In this document: piece by piece, positions 1-6,042 of the stretch
Layout: the number at the start of each line of letters is the position of its first letter
Numbering within the stretch: position 1 is the first letter of the stretch
From: Rickettsia typhi
GTDB lineage: Bacteria; Pseudomonadota; Alphaproteobacteria; Rickettsiales; UBA1997
Reading direction: 5' to 3'
Assembly: GCA_945906835.1 (NCBI GenBank)
Contig: CAMDRL010000077.1
Span: forward strand, 1-6,446
DNA length: 6,446 bases
Notes under the pieces: generated by a model
Databases searched by the model: none
The model's input: only the letters and a program-made list of their open reading frames with translations
Told to the model about the DNA's origin: nothing
Made by a program: the position numbers and the translations under genes

Positions 1-561
1 TACAAATCCGGGATTAATTACCGAAATGGCAATTCCGTGCTTTTGTAATTCTGGATAAATTCCTTCGCATAAGTTTATTAAAGCGGCTTTAGAAGCTCCA
101 TAAGCAAAAGACTTGGGCAATCCGCAATATCCAGCAACACTTGCAATAACAGCAATTTGACCGCTTTTTTGCTTTACCATTTGCGGTGTAATAACATTTA
201 GCAAATTCAAAAATCCGTTTAAATTTATATCAATAGTTTGTTTTGCAGCCATCAAATCAAAATCAATTACAGATGTTGGCTGGTAAACAGCTGAACAGAA
301 AATTACCAAATCAATTTGACCAAAATTTTCTAAAATTTTATCACGCACCTCTGTCAAAGAATTGACATCAACAACATCAACTTTATTAACAAGAATCTCT
401 TGAGACTTTTTTTCTAATAACAAAAACTGTTCTTTAATTTGTTCAAGTTTTTCAAGGTTGCGCGCTGAAATTGCCAAGTTAAAGCCTTGAGCATAATAGC
501 TTTTTGCCAGCGCCTCACCAATTCCTTGGCTGGCGCCTATAATCCAGCAAGTTTTTTTCAT
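1..561 (-). CDS. Short-chain dehydrogenase/reductase (SDR), 3' end beyond window
   Basis: This is an NAD(P)-dependent oxidoreductase of the classical SDR family, probably cytoplasmic; the substrate cannot be read from the sequence. The 187 residues in the window start MKKTCWIIGASQGIGEALAK. The dinucleotide-binding motif GASQGIG is at residues 9-15, the structural Asn is N113 in DINLNG, and the catalytic triad is S141, Y154 and K158 (YGASK). The post-catalytic INPGFV is at 182-187, where the reading frame leaves the window, so roughly the last quarter is missing. The usual NNAG motif is replaced by CSAV (89-92), a tolerated variation. The ATG follows the TAG stop of the lipoprotein gene with no gap (TAGATG), which points to translational coupling as the last visible gene of the MFS-DUF3833-SDR operon. 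Family assignment is firm. The link to ChrR/sigma-E type lipid-stress clusters is inferred from gene order. Confidence 0.93.
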   Translation of the reverse strand, partial: MKKTCWIIGASQGIGEALAKSYYAQGFNLAISARNLEKLEQIKEQFLLLEKKSQEILVNKVDVVDVNSLTEVRDKILENFGQIDLVIFCSAVYQPTSVIDFDLMAAKQTIDINLNGFLNLLNVITPQMVKQKSGQIAVIASVAGYCGLPKSFAYGASKAALINLCEGIYPELQKHGIAISVINPGFV

Positions 562-1101
562 CTAAAGCTTTGTAAAAGAAATTGTTAAAGTGCCCACAGT
601 GAAGCCAAATTTTGTCATTTTAGAAACATTAATTGCTGTTTTTGAGTCAACCAAATAAATCCAGTCAGTTAAAGAGATGTCATATTTTTTACCATCAACA
701 TCAACACTTAAAACATAAGCCATTTTCACAGCATTGCCATATTGCTGACCTTTGGCAATTCCAACTGTATCGTGGGCTTTTGCTATAAAATTATTGTCAT
801 CAAGCATTGTAATTTCCCAATCACGATGATCTTTTTTTCCATCAGAAAACACAAAATCTTCAGCTAATTTTCCATTATTACCTTTCCAAGTTCCATTCAT
901 TTTTACAGTAAAGCTTTTGATTACCTTGCCTGCGCGATCTTGTAAAATTCCCTCTGCTTCAAGGTTTCCACTCAAGTAATTTCTGATATCCAATTTAGGA
1001 GAGTTTTTTTCGTAAATTTTTGGATCAGAGTTGGCGCAACCAAATAAAAAGCCTAAAGAAGATATTAGTGACATAGTGATTAAAGTTTTTTTAATTTTCA
1101 T
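562..1101 (-). CDS. DUF3833 family lipoprotein
   Basis: A 179-residue predicted lipoprotein of unknown biochemical role. The signal peptide has a KIKK n-region, a hydrophobic stretch and a lipobox LFG-C with the lipidated cysteine at 22. The +2 residue is Ala, so there is no inner-membrane Asp retention signal and outer-membrane sorting is likely. The mature part carries the DUF3833 pattern as I remember it: G45...G51, DR at 55-56, G70-W72, EDF at 81-83, DG with R93 and W95, the run around DTVGIAKG (111-118), DW at 146-147, and KFG at 164-166 followed by a final beta strand. Length is normal for the family. The start overlaps the end of the MFS gene by 11 bases, and a GGA lies about 7 bases upstream of the ATG. 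DUF3833 proteins typically sit beside an MFS transporter and an SDR, as here. Function unknown; an envelope or lipid role is inferred only from context. Confidence 0.9.
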   Translation of the reverse strand: MKIKKTLITMSLISSLGFLFGCANSDPKIYEKNSPKLDIRNYLSGNLEAEGILQDRAGKVIKSFTVKMNGTWKGNNGKLAEDFVFSDGKKDHRDWEITMLDDNNFIAKAHDTVGIAKGQQYGNAVKMAYVLSVDVDGKKYDISLTDWIYLVDSKTAINVSKMTKFGFTVGTLTISFTKL

Positions 1102-2356
1102 ATTTTTTCCATTTAAAAAGAAGAGTTATTACCAAAATTTTCAGCAAGCATGGCAACGCGGCATAAAAAAATGCCACCGCTTGCAAACCTTCTGAAGTAC
1201 TATTTGCAGGCTGATAACCAAAATAAGATAAGATGATTAAGCTTCCAGAAGCTGCAATCATCAAACCAAACTTAACTGCCATATTCCACATAGAGAAATA
1301 AGAAGACACAAGTTGTTTTTTATTTTGCGTTAGTTGTGCCAAAATTATTGGAGGAGCTATTAAATCTGGACCCAAGAACATTCCTGAAAAAAAACATACA
1401 GCGTAAAAATAAAGCGAATTTTCGGCCTTTAAAAAATAGGCAAAAAGAAAGATAAGAACAGAAAATGCAATTGAACAAATCCATGTTTGCACAATGCCAA
1501 AGCGTTTAAATATAATTTTCCAAAGCGGAATAAATAAACAGGCTGAAAGAAAATAAATTGACAAAAACCAGCCAAGATTTTTTTCATCATGCAAAATATC
1601 GCGGATAAAGAAATTTAAATTAGCAGCAGGAAGGCTTACTGCAACAGAGTTGACAACAAATAATGTTAAAAAGAATAAAAACTTTTTATCTTTTAAAACA
1701 TTAGAAAAACTTGATGATTTTGTGGTAGAAAAATTTACTAAATCATTTTTTAGGCGCGGCAAAAAAACTAAAGTTGAAAACAGAATTAAGACCCCAAATA
1801 CAAGGCTTAAGGCGGTATAGCTTTTGCTTAAACTAAAAGCAAAAAACTGTGATAAAATGGCTGGTAAAATAAATGCCAAAATCATTCCCAGAATTCCAAA
1901 AAACTCTTTGTATGAATTAATTGTAATACGCTGCGAATCATTTTGAGCGCTTATTGCAGCTAAAGATTCAAAGTTGATAGTGATGAAATTAAAGCAGGTG
2001 TAAGTAAGGGACAAGGTCATTACAAACCAAGCAATTGCAGCATTTTGTGAAAGAGTAAGTGGGGGATTAAAAATTAAATAAAAACTTAAAGATAAGAATA
2101 TTGAAGCAAAAGTAATAATTTTGTGCCGCGTAATTTTTTTAGATGCTAAATGGTCTGAAAGCCAACCTATAGCTGGATCTTGCAAGGCATCAAAAGCTCG
2201 AATAAAAATTAGCAAAAACCCAATTAATGCTAAATTTAGATCAAAACTACGCGCATAAAAATCGCTGATATTCAAATAAATTGGAATACCAACAAATGAA
2301 AGAGGAAGAGCAAGAAAGGTTAAAAATATGATTTGGGACTTTGATTTTGCTGGCAT
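1091..2356 (-). CDS. MFS transporter of the GPH (MelB-like) type
   Basis: A polytopic inner-membrane transporter of the major facilitator superfamily, with about 12 hydrophobic segments over 421 residues. The cytoplasmic loop after helix 2 carries the glycoside-pentoside-hexuronide (GPH) signature: R53, D56, D60, G64 and D68 in a RAFDALQDPAIGWLSDH context. The substrate is unknown; relatives in ChrR-type clusters are not proven sugar carriers. I chose the Met at 2356, giving MPAKSKSQIIFLTFLALPLS, because family members begin just before the 'ALPL...G.P.Y' helix. The frame stays open to an ATG at 2428 (also ATGs at 2422 and 2419), but that first ATG is made by the end of a dispersed palindrome and would add an extra hydrophobic segment. 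No candidate start has a convincing ribosome binding site. The gene leads an overlapping operon with the DUF3833 lipoprotein and SDR genes. Confidence 0.88.
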   Translation of the reverse strand: MPAKSKSQIIFLTFLALPLSFVGIPIYLNISDFYARSFDLNLALIGFLLIFIRAFDALQDPAIGWLSDHLASKKITRHKIITFASIFLSLSFYLIFNPPLTLSQNAAIAWFVMTLSLTYTCFNFITINFESLAAISAQNDSQRITINSYKEFFGILGMILAFILPAILSQFFAFSLSKSYTALSLVFGVLILFSTLVFLPRLKNDLVNFSTTKSSSFSNVLKDKKFLFFLTLFVVNSVAVSLPAANLNFFIRDILHDEKNLGWFLSIYFLSACLFIPLWKIIFKRFGIVQTWICSIAFSVLIFLFAYFLKAENSLYFYAVCFFSGMFLGPDLIAPPIILAQLTQNKKQLVSSYFSMWNMAVKFGLMIAASGSLIILSYFGYQPANSTSEGLQAVAFFYAALPCLLKILVITLLFKWKKYEN

Positions 2357-2425
2357 TTGGCTAATTAAAATAAAAACTACACCAAATAAACTATATATAC
2401 TTCTATTATTAATGAACATCATTTT

Positions 2426-2486
2426 CATTCCCGCGAAGGCGCGAATCCAGTGGGGATTAATCTGGATTCCCGCCTTCGCGGGAATG
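2426..2486. repeat. 61-bp GC-rich dispersed palindrome (REP-like)
   Basis: Two 25-base arms (2426-2450 and 2462-2486) are inverted copies with a single mismatch (C at 2442), separated by an 11-base loop. The arm begins CATTCCCGCGAAGGCG and ends GAATCCAG. Its GC content contrasts strongly with the AT-rich surroundings. Sequences of this class are scattered in intergenic DNA of many proteobacteria. It lies between the OYE and MFS genes, could fold in RNA on either strand, and creates the first ATG of the MFS frame. There is no T-run after it on the minus strand, so it is not a standard terminator. Confidence 0.85.
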
Positions 2487-2514
2487 ACAACTGAAGTGTA
2501 ATAGTTTATTTAGT

Positions 2515-2554
2515 TATACCCAAGACAACTATCAATAAATGTTGCTTTGGTATA
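2515..2554. repeat. TATACC...GGTATA palindromic element, divergent copy
   Basis: This 40-bp element opens TATACCCAAGACAAC and closes GTTGCTTTGGTATA, forming a stem with one bulge around an 11-base loop. Its ends and length match the elements at 3695-3737, 3788-3822 and 5847-5891, so I place it in the same family. It starts 6 bases beyond the stop codon of the OYE gene, so in the transcript it forms a hairpin directly after the coding region and might stabilise or end the mRNA. There is no clear T-tract. Confidence 0.6.
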
Positions 2555-2560
2555 TAAAAT

Positions 2561-3661
2561 CTAGTCTAAAAAAGGATAGTCGGTATAACCAACTTCTCCG
2601 CCACCATAAAATGTGGCACGATTATATTTGTTCAATTCTTTTCCTTCTTTAATTCTTCTTGGTAAATCAGGATTTGAAATAAAGTATCTGCCAAAAGCCA
2701 CAGCGTCAGTTTTGCCACTTGCAACTGCTTCTTTTGCCAATTTTGCGTCATATCCACCAGCTGAAATCAACACGCCTTTAAATTTTTTGCGAAAAATATC
2801 TGCAGTATTTGGAGCATTTTTTACTTCAGAATCTTCACCTCCAGCGCTTGATGATCTTGGCTCAATTAAATCTACAAAAGCAATTTTTCTTTCATCTAAT
2901 TGCTCTAAAACATAAGAGAATAATTTTTCTGGATCAGAATCGCTAACATCGTTGAAGGTTCCGTAAGGCGACAAACGCACCCCTACCCTGCCAGCACCCC
3001 AAACTGAAATTACAGCATCCATTACTTCAAATAAAAAACGCGCCCGATTTTCAATTGAACCGCCATATTGGTCAGTTCTTTTATTTGAACCATCTTGCAA
3101 AAATTGATCAAGTAAATATCCGTTTGCCCCGTGAACTTCAACACCATCAAAACCAGCCATCTTAGCATTTTGTGCAGCTTTTTTAAAATCAGCAACAATG
3201 CCTTCTATTTCTTCAGTTTCAAGAGCGCGTGGCGTAACAATTGGTGTTGACTTAAATTCCGCAGTATATGTTCCACTATTTTTTGCAGCAATAGCAGAAG
3301 GGGCAACAGGAAGCTCTTCATTTGGTTGATGCGATGGGTGAGAAATTCTACCCACATGCCAAAGTTGCAGAAAAATTTTACCACCTTTTTCATGAACCGC
3401 CTTTGTAACTTTTTTCCAGCCTTCAATTTGTTCATCCAAATAAATTCCCGGAGTTGCCGGATAGCCTTTTCCTTGTTGACTAATTTGCGTTGCTTCTGAA
3501 ATTATTAAACCTGCTGACGATCTTTGTGCATAATATTTTACATTTATTTCTTGCGGAATGTCACCGGGTTGTTTGCTGCGCATTCTGGTAAGAGGCGACA
3601 TTACAAGACGGTTTGGCAAAGTTAAATCTCCAACTTGTAGAAAATCAAATAGAGTTGTCAT
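2561..3661 (-). CDS. Old Yellow Enzyme family ene-reductase (NemA/XenB type)
   Basis: An FMN-dependent, NAD(P)H-using reductase of activated C=C bonds and related electrophiles (N-ethylmaleimide, enones, nitro compounds), cytoplasmic. The 366 residues match the usual length of about 365. Visible landmarks: the N-terminal strand with LPNRLVMSPLTR, where T25 is the flavin-tuning residue; Q99 in FLQLWHVGR; the substrate-binding pair H177 and N180 in EVHGANGYL; Y182 as proton donor; the DQFLQDGSNKRTDQYGGS segment (185-202) typical of bacterial OYEs; R229 for FMN; the phosphate-binding SAGGY at 300-304; and FGRYFISNPDLPRR at 323-336. The start is fixed by alignment of MTTLFDFLQVGDLTLPNRL with family N-termini. 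The leader is A-rich with no Shine-Dalgarno. It is probably a single-gene unit: palindromes separate it from both neighbours. It may detoxify electrophiles, possibly including oxidised lipid products, but that link to the neighbouring operon is inference. Confidence 0.96.
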   Translation of the reverse strand: MTTLFDFLQVGDLTLPNRLVMSPLTRMRSKQPGDIPQEINVKYYAQRSSAGLIISEATQISQQGKGYPATPGIYLDEQIEGWKKVTKAVHEKGGKIFLQLWHVGRISHPSHQPNEELPVAPSAIAAKNSGTYTAEFKSTPIVTPRALETEEIEGIVADFKKAAQNAKMAGFDGVEVHGANGYLLDQFLQDGSNKRTDQYGGSIENRARFLFEVMDAVISVWGAGRVGVRLSPYGTFNDVSDSDPEKLFSYVLEQLDERKIAFVDLIEPRSSSAGGEDSEVKNAPNTADIFRKKFKGVLISAGGYDAKLAKEAVASGKTDAVAFGRYFISNPDLPRRIKEGKELNKYNRATFYGGGEVGYTDYPFLD

Positions 3662-3682
3662 AAATTTTATTTTTTAGTTTGA

Positions 3683-3701
3683 TATATACCAGACTATACC
3701 A
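3683..3701 (-). promoter_or_regulatory. Possible extended -10 promoter(s) for the OYE gene
   Basis: On the minus strand the end of the repeat reads TGGTATAGT (3693-3701), close to the extended -10 consensus TGnTATAAT. A second TGGTATATA lies at 3683-3691. Either would place the transcript start some 15-25 bases before the OYE ATG. I see no good -35. Prediction from motif only. Confidence 0.3.
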
Positions 3702-3737
3702 AATCTAAAATTTATTAATATTTCTTGATTTGGTATA
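3695..3737. repeat. 43-bp TATACC...GGTATA element, copy A
   Basis: The outer 11 bases TATACCAAATC and GATTTGGTATA are perfect inverted repeats around a 21-base AT-rich asymmetric centre. The reverse complement of the copy at 5848-5890 matches this one at 42 of 43 positions, so the two lie in inverted orientation on either side of the complete pilin gene. Since the centre is asymmetric, the orientation is meaningful. No transposase is present. It resembles a small REP/MITE-like dispersed element. Confidence 0.8.
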
Positions 3738-3739
3738 TC

Positions 3740-3760
3740 GGGGATCCCCACAAAGTGGGG
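3740..3760. other. GC-rich double hairpin segment
   Basis: GGGGATCCCC (3740-3749) is a perfect palindrome, and it overlaps a second stem-loop made of CCCCAC (3746-3751), loop AAA and GTGGGG (3755-3760). The two folds are mutually exclusive because they share CCCC. The segment directly abuts copy A and has a partly matching relative (20 of 24 positions with 3732-3755, inverted) at 5974-5997. Role unknown. Confidence 0.5.
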
Positions 3761-3787
3761 CGCACCTAATGTTGCGTAAAAATAAAT

Positions 3788-3822
3788 CTATACCAAATCT
3801 AAAGATTTTAGATTTGGTATAG
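3788..3822 (-). terminator. Perfect hairpin (repeat copy B), likely terminator of the pilin gene
   Basis: CTATACCAAATCTAAA (3788-3803) and TTTAGATTTGGTATAG (3807-3822) form a 16-bp perfect stem with a 3-base loop. On the minus strand the stem is followed by ATTTATTTTTACG, a T-rich tract. It lies about 75 bases past the stop of the complete pilin gene, so it fits an intrinsic terminator even though the stem is AT-rich. By sequence it is a fully symmetric version of the TATACC...GGTATA element, made of the left half of copy A and its inverse. Confidence 0.5.
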
Positions 3823-3895
3823 GTCTTGTTGTGTTGATTTTGTGACAGTCTTTTTATTAAGAATAAGAATCTAAAAGTATTAAATCATATTTTCA

Positions 3896-5734
3896 TTATT
3901 TTTCATACCTGATAATAACAATACCTTGTTTTCCAGATCCCCCAAGTGAGCTTTGTCCACCACCACCACCGCCAGATCCATAGCCAGTTGCGGCGCCACC
4001 TAATTTACTAATAGCAGTAGAACCAGTACCACCTTTACCAGCACCATTTCCTCCTAAACCAGCGGTGCCAGCTCCACCACTTCTACCACCTCCACCGCCA
4101 GAACTATAAACATAAGATGTTCCACTGATTGAACTTGCATATCCTTCACCCCCAGAGCCTCCTACATATTCTGCAGCTTGTATCCCAGCTGCATTTTTGC
4201 CACCACCGCCACCGCCTGAAGAGCCACCGCCTGAAGAAGTAAAATTATCATTATAACCTTTGCCACCATTACTTCCTTGACCAGAAACACCTAAGCCAGA
4301 ATTTGTCTGGCTAACACTTCCCCCAGCTCCCCCACCGCCAGAACCTCCATTAGAGGCACGGCCACCATGAGTTCTAGTTGCGCCACCACCGCCACCCTTA
4401 GCAACTTCAACGCCCGTAATATCGATACTTGAATCTAATCCATTTCCAGATGATGATCCTCCGGATGTAGCCATATTACCAATTCCACCTCTACCAACAA
4501 CAACAACATAATTTTTAGAAGGTATTGTTTGCGAAGTTTTGTGGACAATTCCGCCGCCGCCACCACCTCCACCACCATCGCCACCGCCACCGCCACCTCC
4601 GCCAACTACTAAAATCTCAGCATTATCTATAGTCTTTGGACAATTAAAAGTTGAAGAAGATGTAAAAGTGTGAACTTTATATGTTTTTCCGCTAACCTCA
4701 ATATTAACAGGATCGCCACCACTGCATTCTGGAATAGTGCCACTTTTGGTACATGGATCCACAACGCCATCTTGCCATTGACCAAAAGTATTGCATCTTT
4801 TAGTAGGATATTTAACAGTCGCTCTATAACCCGGTGGACATTCAGTTGAAGCAACTACAACTTCACCATATTTACCTTCTTTTGACCAAGTTATTGTACT
4901 GCCGTATAAAGACTCAGTTTTGCCAGATGGACATTTAATTAAATCAAAAGCATTAGCTTCAATAACCAACATATTTCTGGTTTTATAAAGAATTACATCA
5001 TCAAAAACATCGCTCCTTTCAACTTGAGAATATATTCTGTATGGAGCTGAATTATCCCCCATGGTTGCAGTTGTTGCACCTGTTGGTACAATGCCATTGA
5101 CTATCTCATAAGCATCAGTTGATGCGCTGTTTTGAGATGAGGAATTGGCATTAAAAGCACCAGACTTATTAGCTCCATAACTGATAATTAGAAAAATTGC
5201 TTCCATGGTATTATTTTGTACTATTCCAGTGCTTGTTATTTCTTCTACTTTTATCAAACCGCTATTATTAGAATTGGCACCAAATCCTGAAGAACCAGAA
5301 ATAGTAAACCTTTTATCTACAACATAAGCAAACTTACTGCCAAAACCATCTTCTGCCACATCAGAAGAAAGACCTAAATCTTTAACGGGAACCATGCCAT
5401 AGACTATGTTGGAATTAGTAGTAGAGCCATATACACCACTTTCAGAGCAATTTACTTGAGTTCCTGAAATTTTTCCGTAATTAGTATTAGTTGATTTAAC
5501 TGCAGTTATTGATGCAGGACAAGGAAGGGCTTTATTAGCAAGTAAATAGACTTTTAAAGCTTTGTAAATTTCATCAATATTATTATTGGTGGTTTTAACT
5601 TTAGCTTTATTAGAAGTTGTGGTAACAATTGATAAAGCGCCCGAAAGCAAAATTGAAATAACTACAATTACAATTGAAAGCTCAATTAAGCTGAAAGCTT
5701 TTTTATTTACTTTTTTTAAGAATAGAAATTTCAT
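3896..5734 (-). CDS. Type IV prepilin-like protein with glycine-rich C-terminal domain
   Basis: A 612-residue pilin-like protein, probably exported and assembled by a type IV pilus or type II secretion-like machinery. The N-terminus MKFLFLKKVNKKA|FSLIELS is a prepilin signal: cleavage after A13, F14 as first mature residue, E18 at mature position +5, then a hydrophobic helix to about residue 38. Next comes a body with LPCPAS (70-75), C96, and YGMVPVKDLGL, typical of an LPCPA pseudopilin group. A cysteine-rich module follows (C268, C299, C314, C328, with CPPGY and W320), then C337 and C365. From about 353 to the end is a Gly-rich domain like those of phage tail proteins: HTFTSSSTFN, EILVV, G8-D-G9 (378-395), a long GGG-rich stretch, and a closing GIVIIRYEK. 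The leader is AT-rich without a Shine-Dalgarno. A near-identical but damaged paralogue lies directly upstream. A surface adhesin or minor tip pilin role is inferred. Confidence 0.85.
   Translation of the reverse strand: MKFLFLKKVNKKAFSLIELSIVIVVISILLSGALSIVTTTSNKAKVKTTNNNIDEIYKALKVYLLANKALPCPASITAVKSTNTNYGKISGTQVNCSESGVYGSTTNSNIVYGMVPVKDLGLSSDVAEDGFGSKFAYVVDKRFTISGSSGFGANSNNSGLIKVEEITSTGIVQNNTMEAIFLIISYGANKSGAFNANSSSQNSASTDAYEIVNGIVPTGATTATMGDNSAPYRIYSQVERSDVFDDVILYKTRNMLVIEANAFDLIKCPSGKTESLYGSTITWSKEGKYGEVVVASTECPPGYRATVKYPTKRCNTFGQWQDGVVDPCTKSGTIPECSGGDPVNIEVSGKTYKVHTFTSSSTFNCPKTIDNAEILVVGGGGGGGGDGGGGGGGGGIVHKTSQTIPSKNYVVVVGRGGIGNMATSGGSSSGNGLDSSIDITGVEVAKGGGGGATRTHGGRASNGGSGGGGAGGSVSQTNSGLGVSGQGSNGGKGYNDNFTSSGGGSSGGGGGGKNAAGIQAAEYVGGSGGEGYASSISGTSYVYSSGGGGGRSGGAGTAGLGGNGAGKGGTGSTAISKLGGAATGYGSGGGGGGQSSLGGSGKQGIVIIRYEK
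4550..4603 (-). repeat. GGN codon tract encoding G8-D-G9
   Basis: Eighteen consecutive codons are GGN except one GAT, encoding residues 378-395 of the pilin-like protein. The coding strand is a run of GG doublets at 3-base spacing. Such a tract is prone to slippage in 3-base steps, which would change length without breaking the frame, and could form two-tier G-quadruplexes. It is a low-complexity coding repeat, not a CRISPR array. Confidence 0.8.
4924..5062 (-). repeat. 139-bp exact direct repeat, copy 1 (inside complete pilin gene)
   Basis: This block, encoding roughly residues 225-271 from MGDNSAPYRIYS onward, is identical base for base to 6308-6446 including third codon positions. Identity may extend further, as the other copy is cut by the window edge. 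The flanking homologous DNA towards 4810 is highly similar but carries substitutions and one 3-base in-frame indel. Confidence 0.95.
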
Positions 5735-5845
5735 ATTTTTTATTTATTCAAAAAATTAATTGGCTATTGCTTTTTCTGTATCACCATTTCCATCATATAA
5801 CTATTTTAGTTCACAGACCTCTTCATACGAAGGGTTGAAAAATAG

Positions 5846-5854
5846 ACTATACCA
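5846..5854 (-). promoter_or_regulatory. Possible extended -10 reading towards the complete pilin gene
   Basis: The end of repeat copy C reads TGGTATAGT on the minus strand, the same nonamer as at the outer end of copy A before the OYE gene. It would give a leader of about 105 bases before the pilin ATG at 5734. No clear -35 is visible. Motif-level prediction only. Confidence 0.22.
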
Positions 5855-5891
5855 AATCAAGAAATATCAATAAATTTTAGATTTGGTATAG
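5847..5891. repeat. 43-bp TATACC...GGTATA element, copy C (inverted relative to copy A)
   Basis: The core TATACC...GGTATA spans 5848-5890, with perfect 11-base terminal inverted repeats, and is extended by one more pairing base on each side (C/G). Its reverse complement differs from copy A (3695-3737) at one central base only. Together the two copies bracket about 2.1 kb holding the complete pilin gene and copy B. Confidence 0.8.
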
Positions 5892-5991
5892 ACACTGTTA
5901 GCTAATACTCATTCAGCTTCAAGAAGCCAAATGAATATATTCTTTATTTTTTTGTTGCACTTGTAAAAACTGACTTTGCGGGGATATCCAA

Positions 5992-6032
5992 TATACCGAA
6001 GTAGTTTAGTTTCTTGAATCAGTTTCGTTATA
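5992..6032. repeat. Degenerate TATACC-type element after the damaged pilin copy
   Basis: The ends TATACCGAAG and TTTCGTTATA pair at 8 of 10 positions, and the 41-base length matches the other family members. It lies 10 bases after the tail stop of the damaged pilin gene, a position similar to that of copy B behind the complete gene. The centre does not match the other copies well, so membership is tentative. Confidence 0.4.
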
Positions 6033-6042
6033 GCACGCACTT

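Larger units (their letters stand above)
5735..6042. other. 308-bp intergenic region between the two pilin copies
   Basis: No gene is supported here on either strand. It contains copy C of the 43-bp element (5847-5891), a small hairpin at 5911-5936 (ATTCA/TGAAT outer stem, GCTT/AAGC inner stem) followed on the plus strand by a T-rich run, and a degenerate element at 5992-6032. The 110 bases just before the pilin ATG are AT-rich and probably hold its leader. I see no tRNA-like or riboswitch-like fold. Confidence 0.6.

Noticed and set aside
2613..2915. 100-codon open frame on the plus strand
   Set aside because: It lies wholly antisense to the well-conserved OYE gene, including codons for FMN-binding residues, and its product resembles no family. 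It is a shadow frame.
3205..3435. 76-codon minus-strand open frame inside the OYE gene
   Set aside because: Out-of-frame shadow of the OYE coding sequence, with composition typical of a shifted frame.
3950..4610. CRISPR-like or tandem repeat array suggested by repeated CCACC units
   Set aside because: The periodicity is three bases and follows glycine codons of the pilin gene. There are no spacers of uniform length.
4627..4854. 75-codon minus-strand open frame inside the pilin gene
   Set aside because: Shifted frame over the cysteine module of the complete pilin gene, with no independent start signal or homology.
3695..5891. Insertion sequence or composite transposon bounded by copies A and C
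   Set aside because: No transposase or integrase is encoded between the repeats, and no target-site duplication is apparent. The repeats look like members of a dispersed small-element family.
5911..5945. Plus-strand terminator-like hairpin followed by a T-rich run
   Set aside because: No plus-strand gene lies upstream, the stem is short and interrupted, and T-rich runs are common in this AT-rich spacer.
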